A DNA stretch of 64,000 nucleotides from Diphasiastrum complanatum (Eukaryota > Streptophyta > Lycopodiopsida > Lycopodiales > Lycopodiaceae). Below the pieces are notes generated by a model. It ran no database searches. It was given only the letters and a program-made list of their open reading frames with translations, and was not told where the DNA came from. The DNA is taken from the NCBI GenBank assembly GCA_029204225.1, contig CM055103.1, positions 52,743,538 to 52,807,537 of the forward strand, read 5' to 3'. Within the stretch, counting starts at the first letter, position 1; every line of letters begins with the position of its first letter. Both the position numbers and the translations under genes were made by a program. Of the stretch, positions 34,741 to 47,109 are shown one piece after another.

Positions 34741-36100
34741 AATTCTAAGTTGGTATCAGAGCCATACAGGGAGTGTACACAGTACAACATCACCATCGAA
34801 GAGAGCTTCAGGAGAAGAGAAGTCTTCTGAGAGTCCGGGGTTTACGGCGAGCTGAAGACGAAAAGAAAAGTCACTGTATAGACAGTCGTTAGGCATAAAG
34901 AGATTTGCAGAGGAGCTACAAAGAGCAGTGATAGTGGCCATAGCAATTTACAGGGCATGATTTGGTGAAAAACTGAGAAAATTGTGAATTTCTCAGCTTC
35001 GGTGGGGTTTTGAAGCTTTCTCTGCAAAGTTGAACCGTGTGTGGTGAAATCCTTACCAAATCGTATGCCGTCAGTCCCATCAGATTGGTAGGACTAGGGC
35101 GACCTCAAAGAGGTTGAATTTGTAAGAAAAAAACTCAGAGTAAAGCTGAGAATTGCTTGGAAAAGAGCTGAAGAAGGGTTTCTTGGTAAAAATCAGAAAA
35201 CTGTTGGAAAAACCAGTTGTTCTCAATCGTTCCAAGGCCAAATATAGATCTGAAAAGTTCCTATAGGGCGTAGAGATAGGGCACAGCCAGCTACAGATTT
35301 AGATTGGATCGAAAACGCCCTAGAATCACGCAAGAACAAGCTGATTTGGCTTGAAAAGAAACAAGAAATCAGGAAAGAGGAGGAGAGGTCATGGAGGCCG
35401 TGAGGACTGGTCGCGCGCTTCAAAACCAAAGAACACATAGTGTTCCAAAGTGAGACGTGCCTGCAAGTGCATGGATCGGTGCACAAAAGCGCCCAGGACC
35501 GTCGGATCTCCAGTCACATAGATCTGTGGTATAGATCGAGCCTCCAAGAACAGTTGTGGGCCGTTGGATCCAAGGTAGCCATTGGATTGAGGTGAAAGGG
35601 GCTTTGAAAGGACCCGAAGGCCATTGAAGGAAGATTGGCCATTCAACTTCATTAAAAATTTTCAAACTAAAATTGGAGTTGGGTCCCTTCACATGTGAAA
35701 GGTGAAGTTTCTTCAAGGTGAAGAAATAGTTCAAAAGTTCAAAAAGCCCTTATTTTTTAGTCCTTTAGCCTATTTTGACCAAACGAAATGCTATAACCGC
35801 CAAGCGAAGGGCCTCCGGACCGTGCTTGCAAGTACGCTATCGCAAAACGGAGTGATTGCAATGGAGAAAGTGTTTAGAACGCATCAGAAGTGATTTCACC
35901 ATTTCACTGGGCACGAAGTTGGGAGTTGACGACTGAGTGCATTTTGGAAGGCGACGCCGATTTGGGTTTCAAATTGGTGGAAAAGCGGTGAGTGGCTTGG
36001 TAAGGGAAAAAGTGCAGGTCATTATTTTCAACTTCTGACATCACTGTTGGCCTCGGCATACTGTTTTTAGCCTACGACAGAAGTTTCAAGCAGTTTTGCG

Positions 36101-39100
36101 ATGGCAAACATGGGAGAGTCCATTTTGAGTGAAAGTAGCAAATTGGACAAAATTTCCAACTATGCAGTGTGGAAATTCAAAATGAAAAACATACTGATGG
36201 AGAAAGACGTGTGGGAAGTCATCACAGGTGATGAGAGAAGGCCGCCAAAAAGGAGCAGTTCAAGACGTCAAATCCATCAAGAATCAGTGCCCGAATGAAA
36301 CAAGGAGAGCACATTCAGACGTACATGACCAGAATCAAGACAATGAGGGATGAACTACATTCTATTGGTGAGTGCATACATGATGTGGAGTTGGTGCACA
36401 ATGCATTGTGTGGCATTGCAGAACCCTATCAGATGTTTGTGAGCGGAATAGCATCAAGAGAAAGATTGCCAATCTTTGACGAGCTCACAGGAATCTTGAT
36501 GCAGGAAGAGCAACGACGAGAAATGGTGAAAGCTAGACATCAAAATACTGACGATTAGGCACTTGCGACACGCCAAAAACAAGGCAAGGGCAAGGGCAAG
36601 AAGAAGTCTAAGCAGCAATTTGTCAAGTCTCAGGAGGATGAGGGATCTTCCAGTAAGACCAAGAAGAAAGACAAGTGCTTCCATTGTGGTAAAAAAGGCC
36701 ATTGGAAGAGTGAATATCGCAAATTCCTGGCGGAACAAGGCAAGGGAAAATCAAAACAAGCAGGTAACCTTGTCGATGAGGGTGAGATTGAAGACTCTAG
36801 CATTTTCATATCTGCATTGTCATCTAATCAAGATGATCAAGCGTGGTATGAAGATCACTTGAAATCGATGTGCGAATGTTGTGTATATGGGAAGCAGCAT
36901 CGAGAGAAGTTCAATAAAGGGGGTGTTGCAAGAGCAAAGAACATCCTGGATTTAATCCACACAGATTTATGTGGGCCTATGAGGACCATGTCCTTAGGTA
37001 AAGCCTTCTATTTCATGACCTTTATTGATGATTTGTCATGTAAGACGTGGATCTACTTCTTGAAAAAGAAATCAGATGCATTTGACAACTTCAAAAGCTT
37101 CAAAGCATTGGTCAAAAATCAGACAGGTAGGCAGATCAAAGTCCTAAGATTAGATAATGGAGGTGAGTACAAGTCTAATGACTTCAATGATCTTTGTGAT
37201 CAATGTGGGATTAAAAGACAATTTACGCAAGCTCATACTCTTGCTCTCAATGGTGTAGCTGAGCGCAAGAATTGGCCGATTGTGGAAAGTGCCAGATCTA
37301 TGCTAGCTGAGATGAAACTACCAAACAATTTTTGGTCAGAAGCATGCAGCACGGCAGTCTATCTTCAAAATAGAAGTCCTACCATTGCCATACCAAAGAT
37401 AACACCTAAGGAAGCATTCACAAAGAAGAAGCCAAAGGTGAACCACTTGTGAATCTTTGGATGTAAGGACTTTGTACACGTTCCTAAGGAAGAGAGACAT
37501 AAACTTGATATAAAAGCTATCAAGTGTATACTCCTAGGATATGATGATCATGTGAAGGGCTATAGATGTTTTGATCCAGTGGAAAATAAAGTCCATATAA
37601 GCCGTGATGTTATCTTTGATGAATCCAAGATGTATGAAGACAAGGATGCTGAGAAGATAGAGACATGCAGTGGAAAAGATGGTATAGTGAGGATACCACC
37701 TGATGATGATCCATTCATTGACCTTCCAAGTGATAAAAAAGAGGATACATATCAAGATACTACTACTCAACCTCTAGAGATAGGTTGGAGAGGTAGGGAC
37801 AAACCTTTTGGTGCAAGAAGGATTGACGTTGCAGGTGACAAATGCAAGGAGAAGGATGTACCGTGGGATAAATTTTCACCAGGAAGCCGATCACCTGACA
37901 TGAAGCTCTCTAATTGGTTTGAGAGATTGTTGGAGAGCCGCGACATGGATGACTTTCCAGGATCATCTAGCCAGGGAGAGATACGAAGATCAACAAGAGA
38001 GAAGACTCAACCTGAAAGGTATGAAGCAAATTATGCTCTCTTATCTAGCATTATTCAAAGCAAAGAACCTTCGACTTATGGTGAAGCAAAGGATGCTGAC
38101 ATTTGGGTCAAGGCCATGGGAGCGGAGATGGAGTCAATTGCTAAACATAGCACGTGGGACTTAGTAGAACCACCAGTTGGCAAGAAACCCATTGGTTGCA
38201 AATGGGTATACAAGACTAAGTACCATGCAAATGGAAGTATAGCAAAGCACAAGGCAAGATTGATGATCAAAGGGTATGCACAAAGTAAAGGCATCGACTA
38301 TGAGGAGACCTTTGCGCCGGTTTGTAAGTGGAACACTCTACGTCTACTTGTTGCTTTAGCTTCACATTTTGGTTGGCCTTTGCATCAGATGGATGTGAAA
38401 TCTGCTTTTCTAAATGGTGAGTTAGAAGAAGAAGTGTTCATGGATCAACCTGAAGGCTTTGTAGCGAAGGGACAAGAAAATAAAGTATGTCGCTTGAAGA
38501 AAGTGCTTTATGGTCTTAAACAGGCACCACATGCGTGGTATAGTAGGATTGATGCCTACTTTTGTTCAAAGAGGATGGTGAGAACACATTCTGATCCAAA
38601 TCTACATGTCTTATGCTTTGATGGTATGGTTGCTTTAATTGCTCTTTATGTTGATGACTTGATTATTATGGAAAATAATCAAGAGATGATAGACATGATC
38701 AAGAAAGACCTCATGGAACAACTCGAGATGACAGATCTCAGCCTGATGCATTATTGTCTTGGGGTAGAGGTGTGGCAAAAGGGACACGAAGTGGGTTTAA
38801 CACAGGTGAAGTATGTCAAAGAGTTGCTGCACAGGTTTAGGTTGCAGGATTGCAAACCAGTAAATACTCCTATTGAACCAGGTAAAAAGCTTTCTAAGCT
38901 TGATGTGTCACAGTCATTTGATGCTACGTTGTATAGACAGTTAGCAGGGAGCTTGATTTACCTTACCATGACTAGACCAAATATATGCTATGCTGTTGGC
39001 ATTGTAAGTCAGTTTATGACAGCACCTACAGAAACACATTGGAAGGAAGCTAAACGCATTTTGCGTTATGTGAAAGGCACTTCAGATTATGGCTTGATTT

Positions 39101-39510
39101 ACATGAAGCATGATGGTTTACCTGAGTTGTGTGGCTATGAGGATGCGGACTGGGGAGGTGACTATGATGATCGTAGATCCACCACAGGGTATGTATTCCA
39201 GGTTTGTGGTAGTTGCTTTTCCTGGTCTAGTAAATAGCAAAGTACAATTGCTCTATCCACCACAGAAGCAAAGTATAAGGCAATGTGTAGTGCAGCACAA
39301 GAAGCTATATGGTTGAGGTAAATCTTGGAAGAAGTTGGCTTGAAGCAGAAAAATCGCACGACATTACATAGCGACAGTCAGAGTGGCATTCAACTAGCAA
39401 AGAATCTAGTGTTCCATGCGAGAACTAAATACATTGAGATTCAATATCACTCTATACGTGAGAGGCTGCTGAGTCGTAAAATTCATGCTGTTCATTGTAG
39501 CACAGATTAG
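36101..39510 (+). pseudogene. Copia F3 gag-pol
   Basis: Gag starts MANMGESILSESSKLDKISN. A frame break near 36290 follows, then MKQGEHIQTYMTRIKTMRDE. The CCHC knuckle reads CFHCGKKGHWKSEY (about 36675), with the last Cys replaced by Tyr. Protease and the HH half of the integrase zinc domain are deleted: frame 36817 goes straight to MCECCVYGKQHREKF. The integrase core has LIHTDLCGPM, FIDDLSCKTW and LNGVAERKN, with a TGA at 37450. A long open frame 37552-39237 holds RT (CKWVYKTKYHANGSIAKHKA, VKSAFLNGELEEEV, LYVDDLIIM) and most of RNase H (ADWGGDYDDRRSTTGYVF). TAG at 39235 and TAA near 39320. The RT catalytic Asp pair is intact, but without protease the element is defective. Confidence 0.92.
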
Positions 39511-39782
39511 TGATGGTTGGGTATTGATTAGGGGTGTGAGATGGTGAAGCTAATCCAAAAAATAAACCTTGTGGAGGAAAAATGAAGATGGAGGTGGAGG
39601 GAGTGGAGAAACAATATTAGTAGAAATGGTGGTTGTTGTTGTGGTGGTGGTCGTGGCCCAGTGGATGGATCAGACTTCCTCCTGACTGATCCACTTTTTC
39701 AGATTCATCATCACTGATCTCCATCAGGTCCACAACATCAAAATATTGTGATGTGTCCAAGGTATGGACTTGCTGGGCCTGT

Positions 39783-41000
39783 TGTAGCGCAGGCATCCCA
39801 AAGGGAGCCGGGAACCACGACTTAGCTTCCCAGCCTTCAACTCTTGCCATCCGAACCCACTTGACATACAAGCAGCCAACTCGCCAACAACGATCAGACT
39901 TAACCAACTTGAAGTTCCGAGGACCAACATTGAGATCCAACCTGGCGCCATGCCAGATCGGGGGTCCCGATGTGGGTGACTTCCCTCCAAGCAAGCCGCC
40001 CGACATACATCAAACTTAACCAACTCGAAGCTTCGTTACAAACGAGTAACATCCATTCCAAGCAAGCGGTCTGATTTACATCAGACTTAACCAACTGAAA
40101 GCTTCGTCACGAGCGCTGAAAGCCAACCTGGCGCCACGCCAGACTGGACAGCCATAAACAGGTAACATCCACCCAAGCAAGCCATCCAACTCAGCCGACA
40201 GGTTAGAGCTTGTTCCCCAAGAGCTTAACCCATTCACGTTCATGCAAGGAACACTCAGAACCACAAGCCGTGACAGATATGGAAACAACCAGTTCTTGGA
40301 CCAAATGGTCCCGACAGCATACCGCTGGCGCCACGGACCGAATGGTCTCGACGGCATACCGCTGGCGTCCCGGGATACGACCCTCAGCTATGTGCCAAGT
40401 TAAAAATTTTGAAAGCGGCCTTACAACTGGCGCTTTTACCGAACACTGAAACCCATAAGGTAATCAGAGTCAGTTTGAGGAAAATCCCACTTTATTGATA
40501 AATCTGAGAAGGTTACATTTCAAGTGTGTGACCGACCCTAGTCTTCGGGGCGCTAGCATGCCAAGGCGAGAGCCATGACAACATTCCAGCAAGGGAGGCT
40601 GAGACTTGGTTGGAGCTCGCCCTGAGTCGCAACCCGCACTCCCCTATAGTATTGGTGTGATTCGGCACCCCCCCTCATACCAAGCACTCTACCCAAGTTG
40701 GTAAAGCACATTTTTCTCTCTCTAGGATTTTCTCTTTCTAGAAAGTTATTTTCTCTCTCTAGATTTTATTGATCCTCAGGCTTCCTTTAATCATGCCTAG
40801 ATCGTGTGAGGTGATTGCACATCGATCTGAGCTCTCTGGACTTCGCTAGAACCGATCAAAGATTTTCAGCCATAGGAACTTGGCGCCGGCTGGATTCTGG
40901 TCACAGTGGCGCCGGGAGCAGCAGGGGCCCTGCTGGCGCCGGGGACATAGCTGGCGCCGATGGCGCCGGAAGTAAAGCTTGTAAAGGTAGCTTTACAACA
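39783..41000. repeat. LTR-like repeat, left copy
   Basis: TG...CA ends, rich in GGCGCC palindromes (for example 40885-40980). It is almost identical to the right copy at an offset of 1229. Confidence 0.9.
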
Positions 41001-41011
41001 TCCACCCCACA

Positions 41012-42255
41012 TGTAGCGCAGGCATCCCAAAGGGAGCCGGGAACCACGACTTAGCTTCCCAGCCTTCAACTCTTGCCATCCGAACCCACTTGACATACAA
41101 GCAGCCAACTCGCCAACAACGATCAGACTTAACCAACTTGAAGTTCCGAGGACCAACATTGAGATCCAACCTGGCGCCATGCCAGATCGGGGGTCCCGAT
41201 GTGGGTGACTCCCTCCAAGCAAGCCGCCCGACATACATCAAACTTAACCAACTCGAAGCTTCGTTACAAACGAGTAACATCCATTCCAAGCAAGCGGTCT
41301 GACTTACATCAGACTTAACCAACTGAAAGCTTCGTCACGAGCGCTGGAAGCCAACCTGGCGCCACGCCAGACTGGACAGCCATAAACAGGTAACATCCAC
41401 CCAAGCAAGCCATCCAACTCAGCTGACAGGTTAGAGCCCGTTCTCCAAGAGCTTAACCCATTCACGTTCATGCAAGGAACACTCAGAACCACAAGCCGCG
41501 ACAGATATGGAAACAACCAGTTCCTGGACCAAATGGTCCCGACAGCATACCGCTGGCGCCACGGACCGAATGGTCTCGACGGCATACCGCTGGCATCCCG
41601 GGATACGATCCTCAGCTATGTGCCAAGTTAAAAATTTTGAAAGCGTCCTTACAACTGGCGCTTTTACCGAACACTGAAACCCAGAAGGTAATCAGAGTCA
41701 GTTTGAGAAAAATCCCACTTTATTGATAAATCTGAGAAGGTTACATTTCAAGTGTGTGACCGACCCTAGTCTCCGGGGCGCTAGCATGCCAAGGCGAGAG
41801 CCATGACAACATTCCAGCAAGGAAGGCTGAGACTTGGTTGGAGCTCGCCCTGAGTCGCAACCCGCACTCCCCTATAGTATTGGTGTGATTCGGCACCCCC
41901 CCTCATACCAAGCACTCTACCCAAGTTGGTAAAGCACGTTTTTCTCTCTCTAGGATTTTCTCTTTCTAGAAAGTCATTTTCTCTCTCTAGATTTTATTGA
42001 TCCCCAGGCTTCTTTTAATCATGCCTAGATCGTGTGAGGTGATTGCACATCGATCTGAGCTCTCTGGACTTCGCTAGAACCGATCAAAGATTTTCAGCCA
42101 TAGGAACTTGGCGCCGGCTGGATTCTGGTCACAGTGGCGCCGGGAGTGGCGCCGGCGCCGTTGGAGCCCGGAGCAGTAGGGGCGTTGCTGGCGCCGAGGA
42201 CATAGCTGGCACCGATGGCGCCGGAAGTAAAGCTTGTAAAGGTAGCTTTACAACA
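41012..42255. repeat. LTR-like repeat, right copy
   Basis: Same ends and order as the left copy, with an expanded GGCGCC-type segment at about 42137-42175. Confidence 0.9.
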
Positions 42256-42462
42256 CCTGTGGTTGTGGGTCTTGTGACTGCTGGGTGTGCGTACTTGACC
42301 AAGTGCACACAACGACAAAGAACAAAGGTGCTGCGGATACCAATTTCTCTACTCCACATAATGGCAGATTCATGACTGCATGCCCAAAACCTTTATAATT
42401 GGGCACAATTTGCTTCGAACTGCCTTCATGACTGTGTAGAAAACAAGTAGCCGACAACAGTC

Positions 42463-43071
42463 TTGGGATATCTCATGACTGATATCACACTTCAACAGGT
42501 GCGTAATGGGCCCAGCCTTCAACGACACTTGCAAGTTGCCGACAAAGCGTGGGACATTCCTATAGGGTCCAAAAAGTCCAAGCGTTCATGCTCACGGGCC
42601 ACTTCACCATCAGGGCTTCCACCCGAAAGGACAAACACCAGTATTATTCCACTGGTACACAAACCACAAAGCTCTCAATTAGATCCACAAGTAGCAGCAT
42701 CGGCAGCTCAACAGGCTGACACCTCTAAGGCCCAGTTTCTAGACACAAGGCAACAACGCATCCGCAGAAAGCTTCAGGCCAAGAGGAAATCATCAGACGG
42801 CACAGAATCTCTAGAATCCGATTCAAATGATGGGAGCTCATCCTCCCAAGTAGCCTCTCAACAACACTCATTACCCTCACACATCATCGACGTGGGTGAT
42901 GGAGCAGCTACATCATCGGCAGCAGCAGACACAGACACAACCCAAGTCGTACCACCAGACCAAGTCACCACCCCACCCCTGTCCAACTTCACCAATGACA
43001 AATTCTTTGGGGGGGGGGAGGAGTGGAGAGTCCCATTCCCCAAGACACGGAAGCAATTCGCACTTCGCTGA
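42463..43071 (+). CDS. Hypothetical 202-aa ORF, Ser/Gln-rich
   Basis: An open frame starts MGYLMTDITLQQVRNGPSLQ, with a basic patch (QQRIRRKLQAKRKSSDG) that could act as a nuclear localisation signal, then Ser/Asp-rich sequence and a G-run (GGGEEW) near the end. No family is recognised. The composition resembles disordered regions of transposon-encoded proteins. There is no second copy in the window and no intron or promoter evidence. It may be a chance open frame within decayed transposon sequence. Confidence 0.25.
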   Translation: MGYLMTDITLQQVRNGPSLQRHLQVADKAWDIPIGSKKSKRSCSRATSPSGLPPERTNTSIIPLVHKPQSSQLDPQVAASAAQQADTSKAQFLDTRQQRIRRKLQAKRKSSDGTESLESDSNDGSSSSQVASQQHSLPSHIIDVGDGAATSSAAADTDTTQVVPPDQVTTPPLSNFTNDKFFGGGEEWRVPFPKTRKQFALR

Positions 43072-43139
43072 GGTGCGAATGGCATTGTTGTCAAGGTATT
43101 TTTGGACGCCATCGTCTGTCTTTGGTGATGATGTGACGT

Positions 43140-43555
43140 GATGGGTCCGTTGAGTTTTGAATTGAAAGCTCTTGTTGAGATTTGAGTCGAAGCCTCCGGT
43201 TGAGATTTGAGTCGTGGCCGTCGGTTGAGATTTGAGTCGTGGCCTCCAATTGAGATTTGAATTGTGGTCTCCAGTTGAAATTTGAGTGGTGGCCTCCGGT
43301 TGAGATTTGAGTTGTGGCCTGTTGAGATTTGAGTCGTGGCCGCCGGTTGAGATTTGAGTCGTGGCCTCCGATTGAGATTTGAATCGTGGCCTCCGGTTGA
43401 GATTTGAGTGGTGGCCTCCGGTTGAGATTTGAGTGGTGGCCTCCTGTTGAGATTTAAGTCGCGGCCTTCGTTGAGATTTGAGTGGTGGCCTCCGGTTGAG
43501 ATTTGACGTGAAAACCTCTGGTTGAGATTTGAGTCGTGACCTCCTGTTGAGACAT
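43140..43555. repeat. Minisatellite, ~24-27-bp unit
   Basis: About 15 head-to-tail copies of a unit like GGTTGAGATTTGAGTCGTGG followed by CCTCC, with point variation and small indels. The long minus-strand open frame across it is a translated repeat, not a gene. Confidence 0.95.
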
Positions 43556-45480
43556 ATTTTGACATAGCCAAGAAGCTAGCAGATCCAGGAGGCCAAGCAT
43601 TCAAACAAACAACCATCAACAAGGGAATAGACTCCAAGAGGCAATGGCTTCAATCAGCCTCATGCAGAGCAAGATCTGCACAATATTTGATTCCTCAGGA
43701 TCTAACTTTCTAGACTGAAAAGTTAAGACAACTTTGATACTCAAGGGTGAAGGACTATTACCCTGGGTCGACGGCACAGAAGAAATGCCCACGACAATAG
43801 ACAAGGAGCTACGCGAATGGAGGGAGAAAAATGACAAGGCAGTAGCCTTGCTATCATCTTCCATTGAAGATAGGCTCACACTTGACCTGGCTACACTCTC
43901 CAAAGCTAAGGAGATGTGGGATGCATTACTCACCAGATTTCAGACAAAATCAAGAACTCAAGTCATGATGCTGGAAGATCAGCTGACAAATTTATAGTGG
44001 GATGGAAAAGACCTCATATCTTTCGTAAGAAAGATGAAGGACCTGTTTTTGTCACTACATAACTCTGGAACAAAGAACGCTATGTCAGCTGAGAAGTAGT
44101 TCACGTACCTGTTGAGAGCCTTACCCAGATCATTCCAGATGACAAGAACCCTGCTCGCGAAAGATCCCGCCATGAATCTCGAAAAGGCAATTGTCGAGAT
44201 TCGAGAGGAAGTCGAGGCCAGAGAACATCTTGATCACAAAGATGGTTCTAACCAGGCCCTCTACGACAACAAAAAAAAATCAAAGAAGCAATTTAAGCCT
44301 AAGAGGGAGTCCAATCAAAGGCAAGATCGTGACTAGCAAGTAGAGAGAACAAGATGAACATAAATTGTTTGACTGCCTATATCTGTGAAGACGTGTGAGA
44401 AGCATCAACATCTGACACACATGAGGTGATCCTAGATTCAGGAGCCACCTCACACTTCGTTACGTCAAGACGAATCATGTCTGATTTCAGAAGTGCAGAT
44501 TCCTCAAGATTCATAGTTCTTGGAGATGGATCTAGACATCAAGTGAACGGTATTGGTTCACTATGGCTCAACACCAATGGTAGAGACAGACGACTCTAAG
44601 ATGTTCTATTCGTGCCTACTCTGCAACAAGACTTGCTCTCTGTAGCAAGAATAGCAGATGCAGGAATGTGTGTGACATTTTCTGACGAAGCATGCAACGT
44701 GATCGATGCCAGTACCAGTACCCTCATCGCTCAAGGCAGAAGGAAAGGGAACCTATATCATTTGAAGATACACCTACCTGCAGATCAAGTGCATCAGACC
44801 CACGATGACTCGCCAGGCACTCTATGGCACAGAAGACTCTGCCACATGAACTCAATGACACTTTACCAAACAAGCCAACATGGAGCGATAACATGGGTCA
44901 GCATCTCAAATGAAACCAGTTTGACCACCTATGATGCATGTTTGAAGGGCAAGATGTCACACACACCATTCATCAAAGGCTCCTACAGAACGACAAAGAT
45001 TTTGGAGCTAGTGCACTCTGACATCTGTGGACCATTCAATGTGATCTCAGTAGGGGGTTCAAAGTATTACATAGCCTTCATTGATGATTATAGCAAATTT
45101 GCCAGAGTGTATTTCATTCAAAATAAATCTGAAGCACTTGATCAATTCACTAAATATGTGAATTGGGTAGAAAGATGCATAGGCAGCAAAGTGAAGCAAA
45201 TCAGAATAGATCGAGGTGGCAAATACATCTCGAATCGCTTTATTGACTTCTGCAATGATCGTGGCATCATTCACAGAAGAACTGCAGCCTACACACCGCA
45301 GCACAATGATGTTGCTAAACGAAAGAACAGGACCCTAATGGAAGCAGCCATATGCATGATGGCCTACTCGAAAGCTCCAAGGGCACTGTGGGCTGAAGCA
45401 GTAGCTACAGCCGCATACATCCTATGGACTAGGGTGACATACAATAGAACTTTACAGTTCTCAGAACCGTGCTCTAGAAA
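43556..45480 (+). pseudogene. Copia F1 second fragment: gag, protease, integrase
   Basis: All in plus orientation and closely matching 510-2480. Gag has WREKNDKAVALLSSSIEDRL, DLATLSKAKEMWDALLTRFQ and MMLEDQLTNL. Protease reads VILDSGATSHFV (about 44430). GAG-pre-integrase is TLWHRRLCHMNSM (44818). The integrase core runs ILELVHSDICGPF (44998), FIDDYSKFARVYF, then PQHNDVAKRKN (45296), and ends near AEAVATAAYIL (45424). Stops at 43996, 44097, 44333 and 44597 inactivate it. There is no RT, no LTR and no PBS. It serves as the uninverted reference for the rearranged copy at the left end. Confidence 0.9.
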
Positions 45481-46020
45481 TAAAGATCCACTACTTCCAT
45501 AGCTTTCAAGGGTTTTTCTTGTCTGCTAGATTCTGATCCAGTGCCCTCCTTCCACCACGGCCACTGTAGATATTCTTGATTGCACTAGGGCGCCCTCCAT
45601 CAGCCTTTTACCATGAAGCAAAGAGCTCACAAAGAAAAAGCATCTTTATTACAAATAGACTAATACATATATAAGTAAAGGTCCCCTCTGCACGAGGACG
45701 CCATGTGGGATAGACCTAATAAATGCATGAAATTCACTATTGGCCTCTATGTGGCATTTTAGGCTATATATAGATGTAATCTCGTTATCAGCCTAGGACA
45801 AGCCCCCGGACTAGCTTTTTAACTAAAGCCTACCAAATTGAAACAATACATACTGTAAACTACAATCACAGTTGAGCTTACTATTTTAAACTAGAGTAAC
45901 ATATATGATTTACGAAAGACCGCCAACATTTTTTACAAATTTGATTTTTTATTTTCATACTGATTTATCTACATTTTGTTTCAGACTCTATTGTTCATCT
46001 TCTTTTAGTTTTGAAACTAA
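45481..46020. other. Spacer upstream of gene X copy D
   Basis: No coding sequence recognised. CTATATATA at 45764-45772 is a plausible TATA box about 250 bp before the first X-like codons. Confidence 0.35.
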
Positions 46021-46023
46021 AGC

Positions 46024-47109
46024 CGTAGACCACGAAGCAATATTGTCTCAGTTTTTGTTTGTAATGAAAAAGACTCTGATGGCTCTTGGATACCACGTAT
46101 CTCGCATCAAGAGGTGTTTTTCGTAAAAAGAGAAAATCAAATATGGATTATAGGAGCTTTTGGAAAGGTAGAATTTTAGACTTCAAAGTTTCACCTGGTG
46201 GTCGATGTCTTGGTTCAACATGTCTACATTCATAAGGAAATTAGAGTGGAAGGCATAAGTTCAAATGATAGACTCAAATGTAATTGTAAGTTTTGGAGAA
46301 TGTTTTGCTTTGAGCTTTGCATTAATCATTTAGACATGTATCTAAGTATTTAAATTATATATAGTTTTATGGGTTTGTGCATATTTGTATCCATCAAGCA
46401 TAATCGAATGGCAACCTATACAATCCCTTGTTGGCATCATGGACGTTATTCATTCTAATTTTGGTCTTCTGCAATACAAGAACCGCTCCACGAGATCAGT
46501 TTTGGATTCTTGTATTTTCTTCTATGATTCATTTTACACACCATCCAGTTTCGGTGGAAGATTAGAGGTGATATCATTACCCTCTTTCTTAGGCGAAGAA
46601 TGGATTCTTTCGGCTTCCACCATAGCAGAGAGCTTCCAATCAAGGTTTTTAATGGACATTCAAAACTGTATGAAATGTAGCATAGGTTCAAAAAACAATA
46701 GATTGCATTGGTTTTTGGCTTTTGCAATGTTTGTAGATTTTTTTGTTGAATGTAATATTCGTAGAACAGCAACAATGTTTATTTGTAGTGATTTAAAGAC
46801 GAGATGCTATCAAGGCTCCTTGATGATCATTGGGATATAAAGAGTAATGGCAATATTGAGTGCATAGTTAATAGATCGTCAATGCAATTTAGATATCTTA
46901 TAGAAAATCAAGTGCTTTCTTTAACATTTTATTATAGAAGATGGTCCAAAGTTGGCAATGAATGGAAAGCATTGGATCAGGACTTTACAGTGAATCATCA
47001 AGATCAAATAGAAATCCAAGTGAAGCAAAATGATTCTACTATTACAACAATTGAAGTTGAGGAAGATTGGACACTCGTCACATTCGATCAGAGCTTACCT
47101 TTTTTGTAA
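46024..47109 (+). pseudogene. Gene X, divergent copy D
   Basis: Protein-level counterpart of X at 25437 and 52744, but far diverged. Exon 1 (46024-46285) has NEKDSDGSWIPR, then SFWKGRILDFKVSPGGR, and ends before GTAAG. Exon 2 (to 47109) has SSIIEWQPIQSLVGIMDVIH, then LEVISLPSFLGEEW, HWFLAFAMFVDFFVECNIRR, LDDHWDIKSNGNIEC and EVEEDWTLVTFDQSLPFL. The intron falls at the same place as in copies A-C. Exon 2 is open for 151 codons and again after one frameshift near 46800; exon 1 has a frameshift near 46125. That divergence with conserved frame and intron argues the gene was once functional. The start codon is not clear. Confidence 0.65.

Larger units (their letters stand above)
34154..39540 (+). 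mobile_element. Ty1/copia F3 (3' end lost)
   Basis: 5' LTR, PBS, a long 1.35-kb leader, and gag-pol up to the end of RNase H. There is no 3' LTR matching the 5' LTR, so the element is truncated near 39540. Its sequence is unrelated at DNA level to F1 and F2. Confidence 0.85.
39783..42255. mobile_element. Two LTRs in tandem with 11-bp spacer, TSD CCTGT
   Basis: LTR-like repeat 1 is 39783-41000 (1218 bp, TGTAGCGCAGG...TTTACAACA). Repeat 2 is 41012-42255 (1244 bp, same ends). Between them lie only 11 bases (TCCACCCCACA). CCTGT precedes (39778-39782) and follows (42256-42260), so the pair inserted as one unit. Repeat 2 has about 26 extra bases in a GGCGCC-rich segment near 42150. There is no coding capacity. 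The superfamily is unclear. Confidence 0.9.
39617..42460 (-). pseudogene. Minus-strand coding remnant split by an LTR pair
   Basis: On the minus strand 42460-42256 ends ...THTQQSQDPQPQ, and 39777-39617 continues VHTLDTSQYFDVVDLMEISD then DESEKVDQSGGS. If the 39783-42255 insertion and one TSD copy are removed, the frame runs through without a stop across the site. The protein is not recognised: Gln-rich, then acidic. It may itself be transposon-derived. Support is only the open frame and its restoration. Confidence 0.35.

Noticed and set aside
40620-40720. Possible tRNA in the LTR-like repeats (ACCAACTTGGGTAGAG on the minus strand)
   Set aside because: No consistent A/B boxes or cloverleaf pairing; present twice only because of the LTR duplication.
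43140-43555. CRISPR-like array
   Set aside because: Repeats are contiguous and variable with no unique spacers; a minisatellite in a plant genome.
42858-43637. 259-codon minus-strand ORF with Asn/Arg/Gln repeats
   Set aside because: Translation of the 24-27-bp minisatellite; open because the unit lengths often keep frame.
46024-47109. Gene X as a 30K-type viral movement protein
   Set aside because: Only a loose resemblance of hydrophobic and DVIH-type segments. No diagnostic motif could be placed, so left as unknown.
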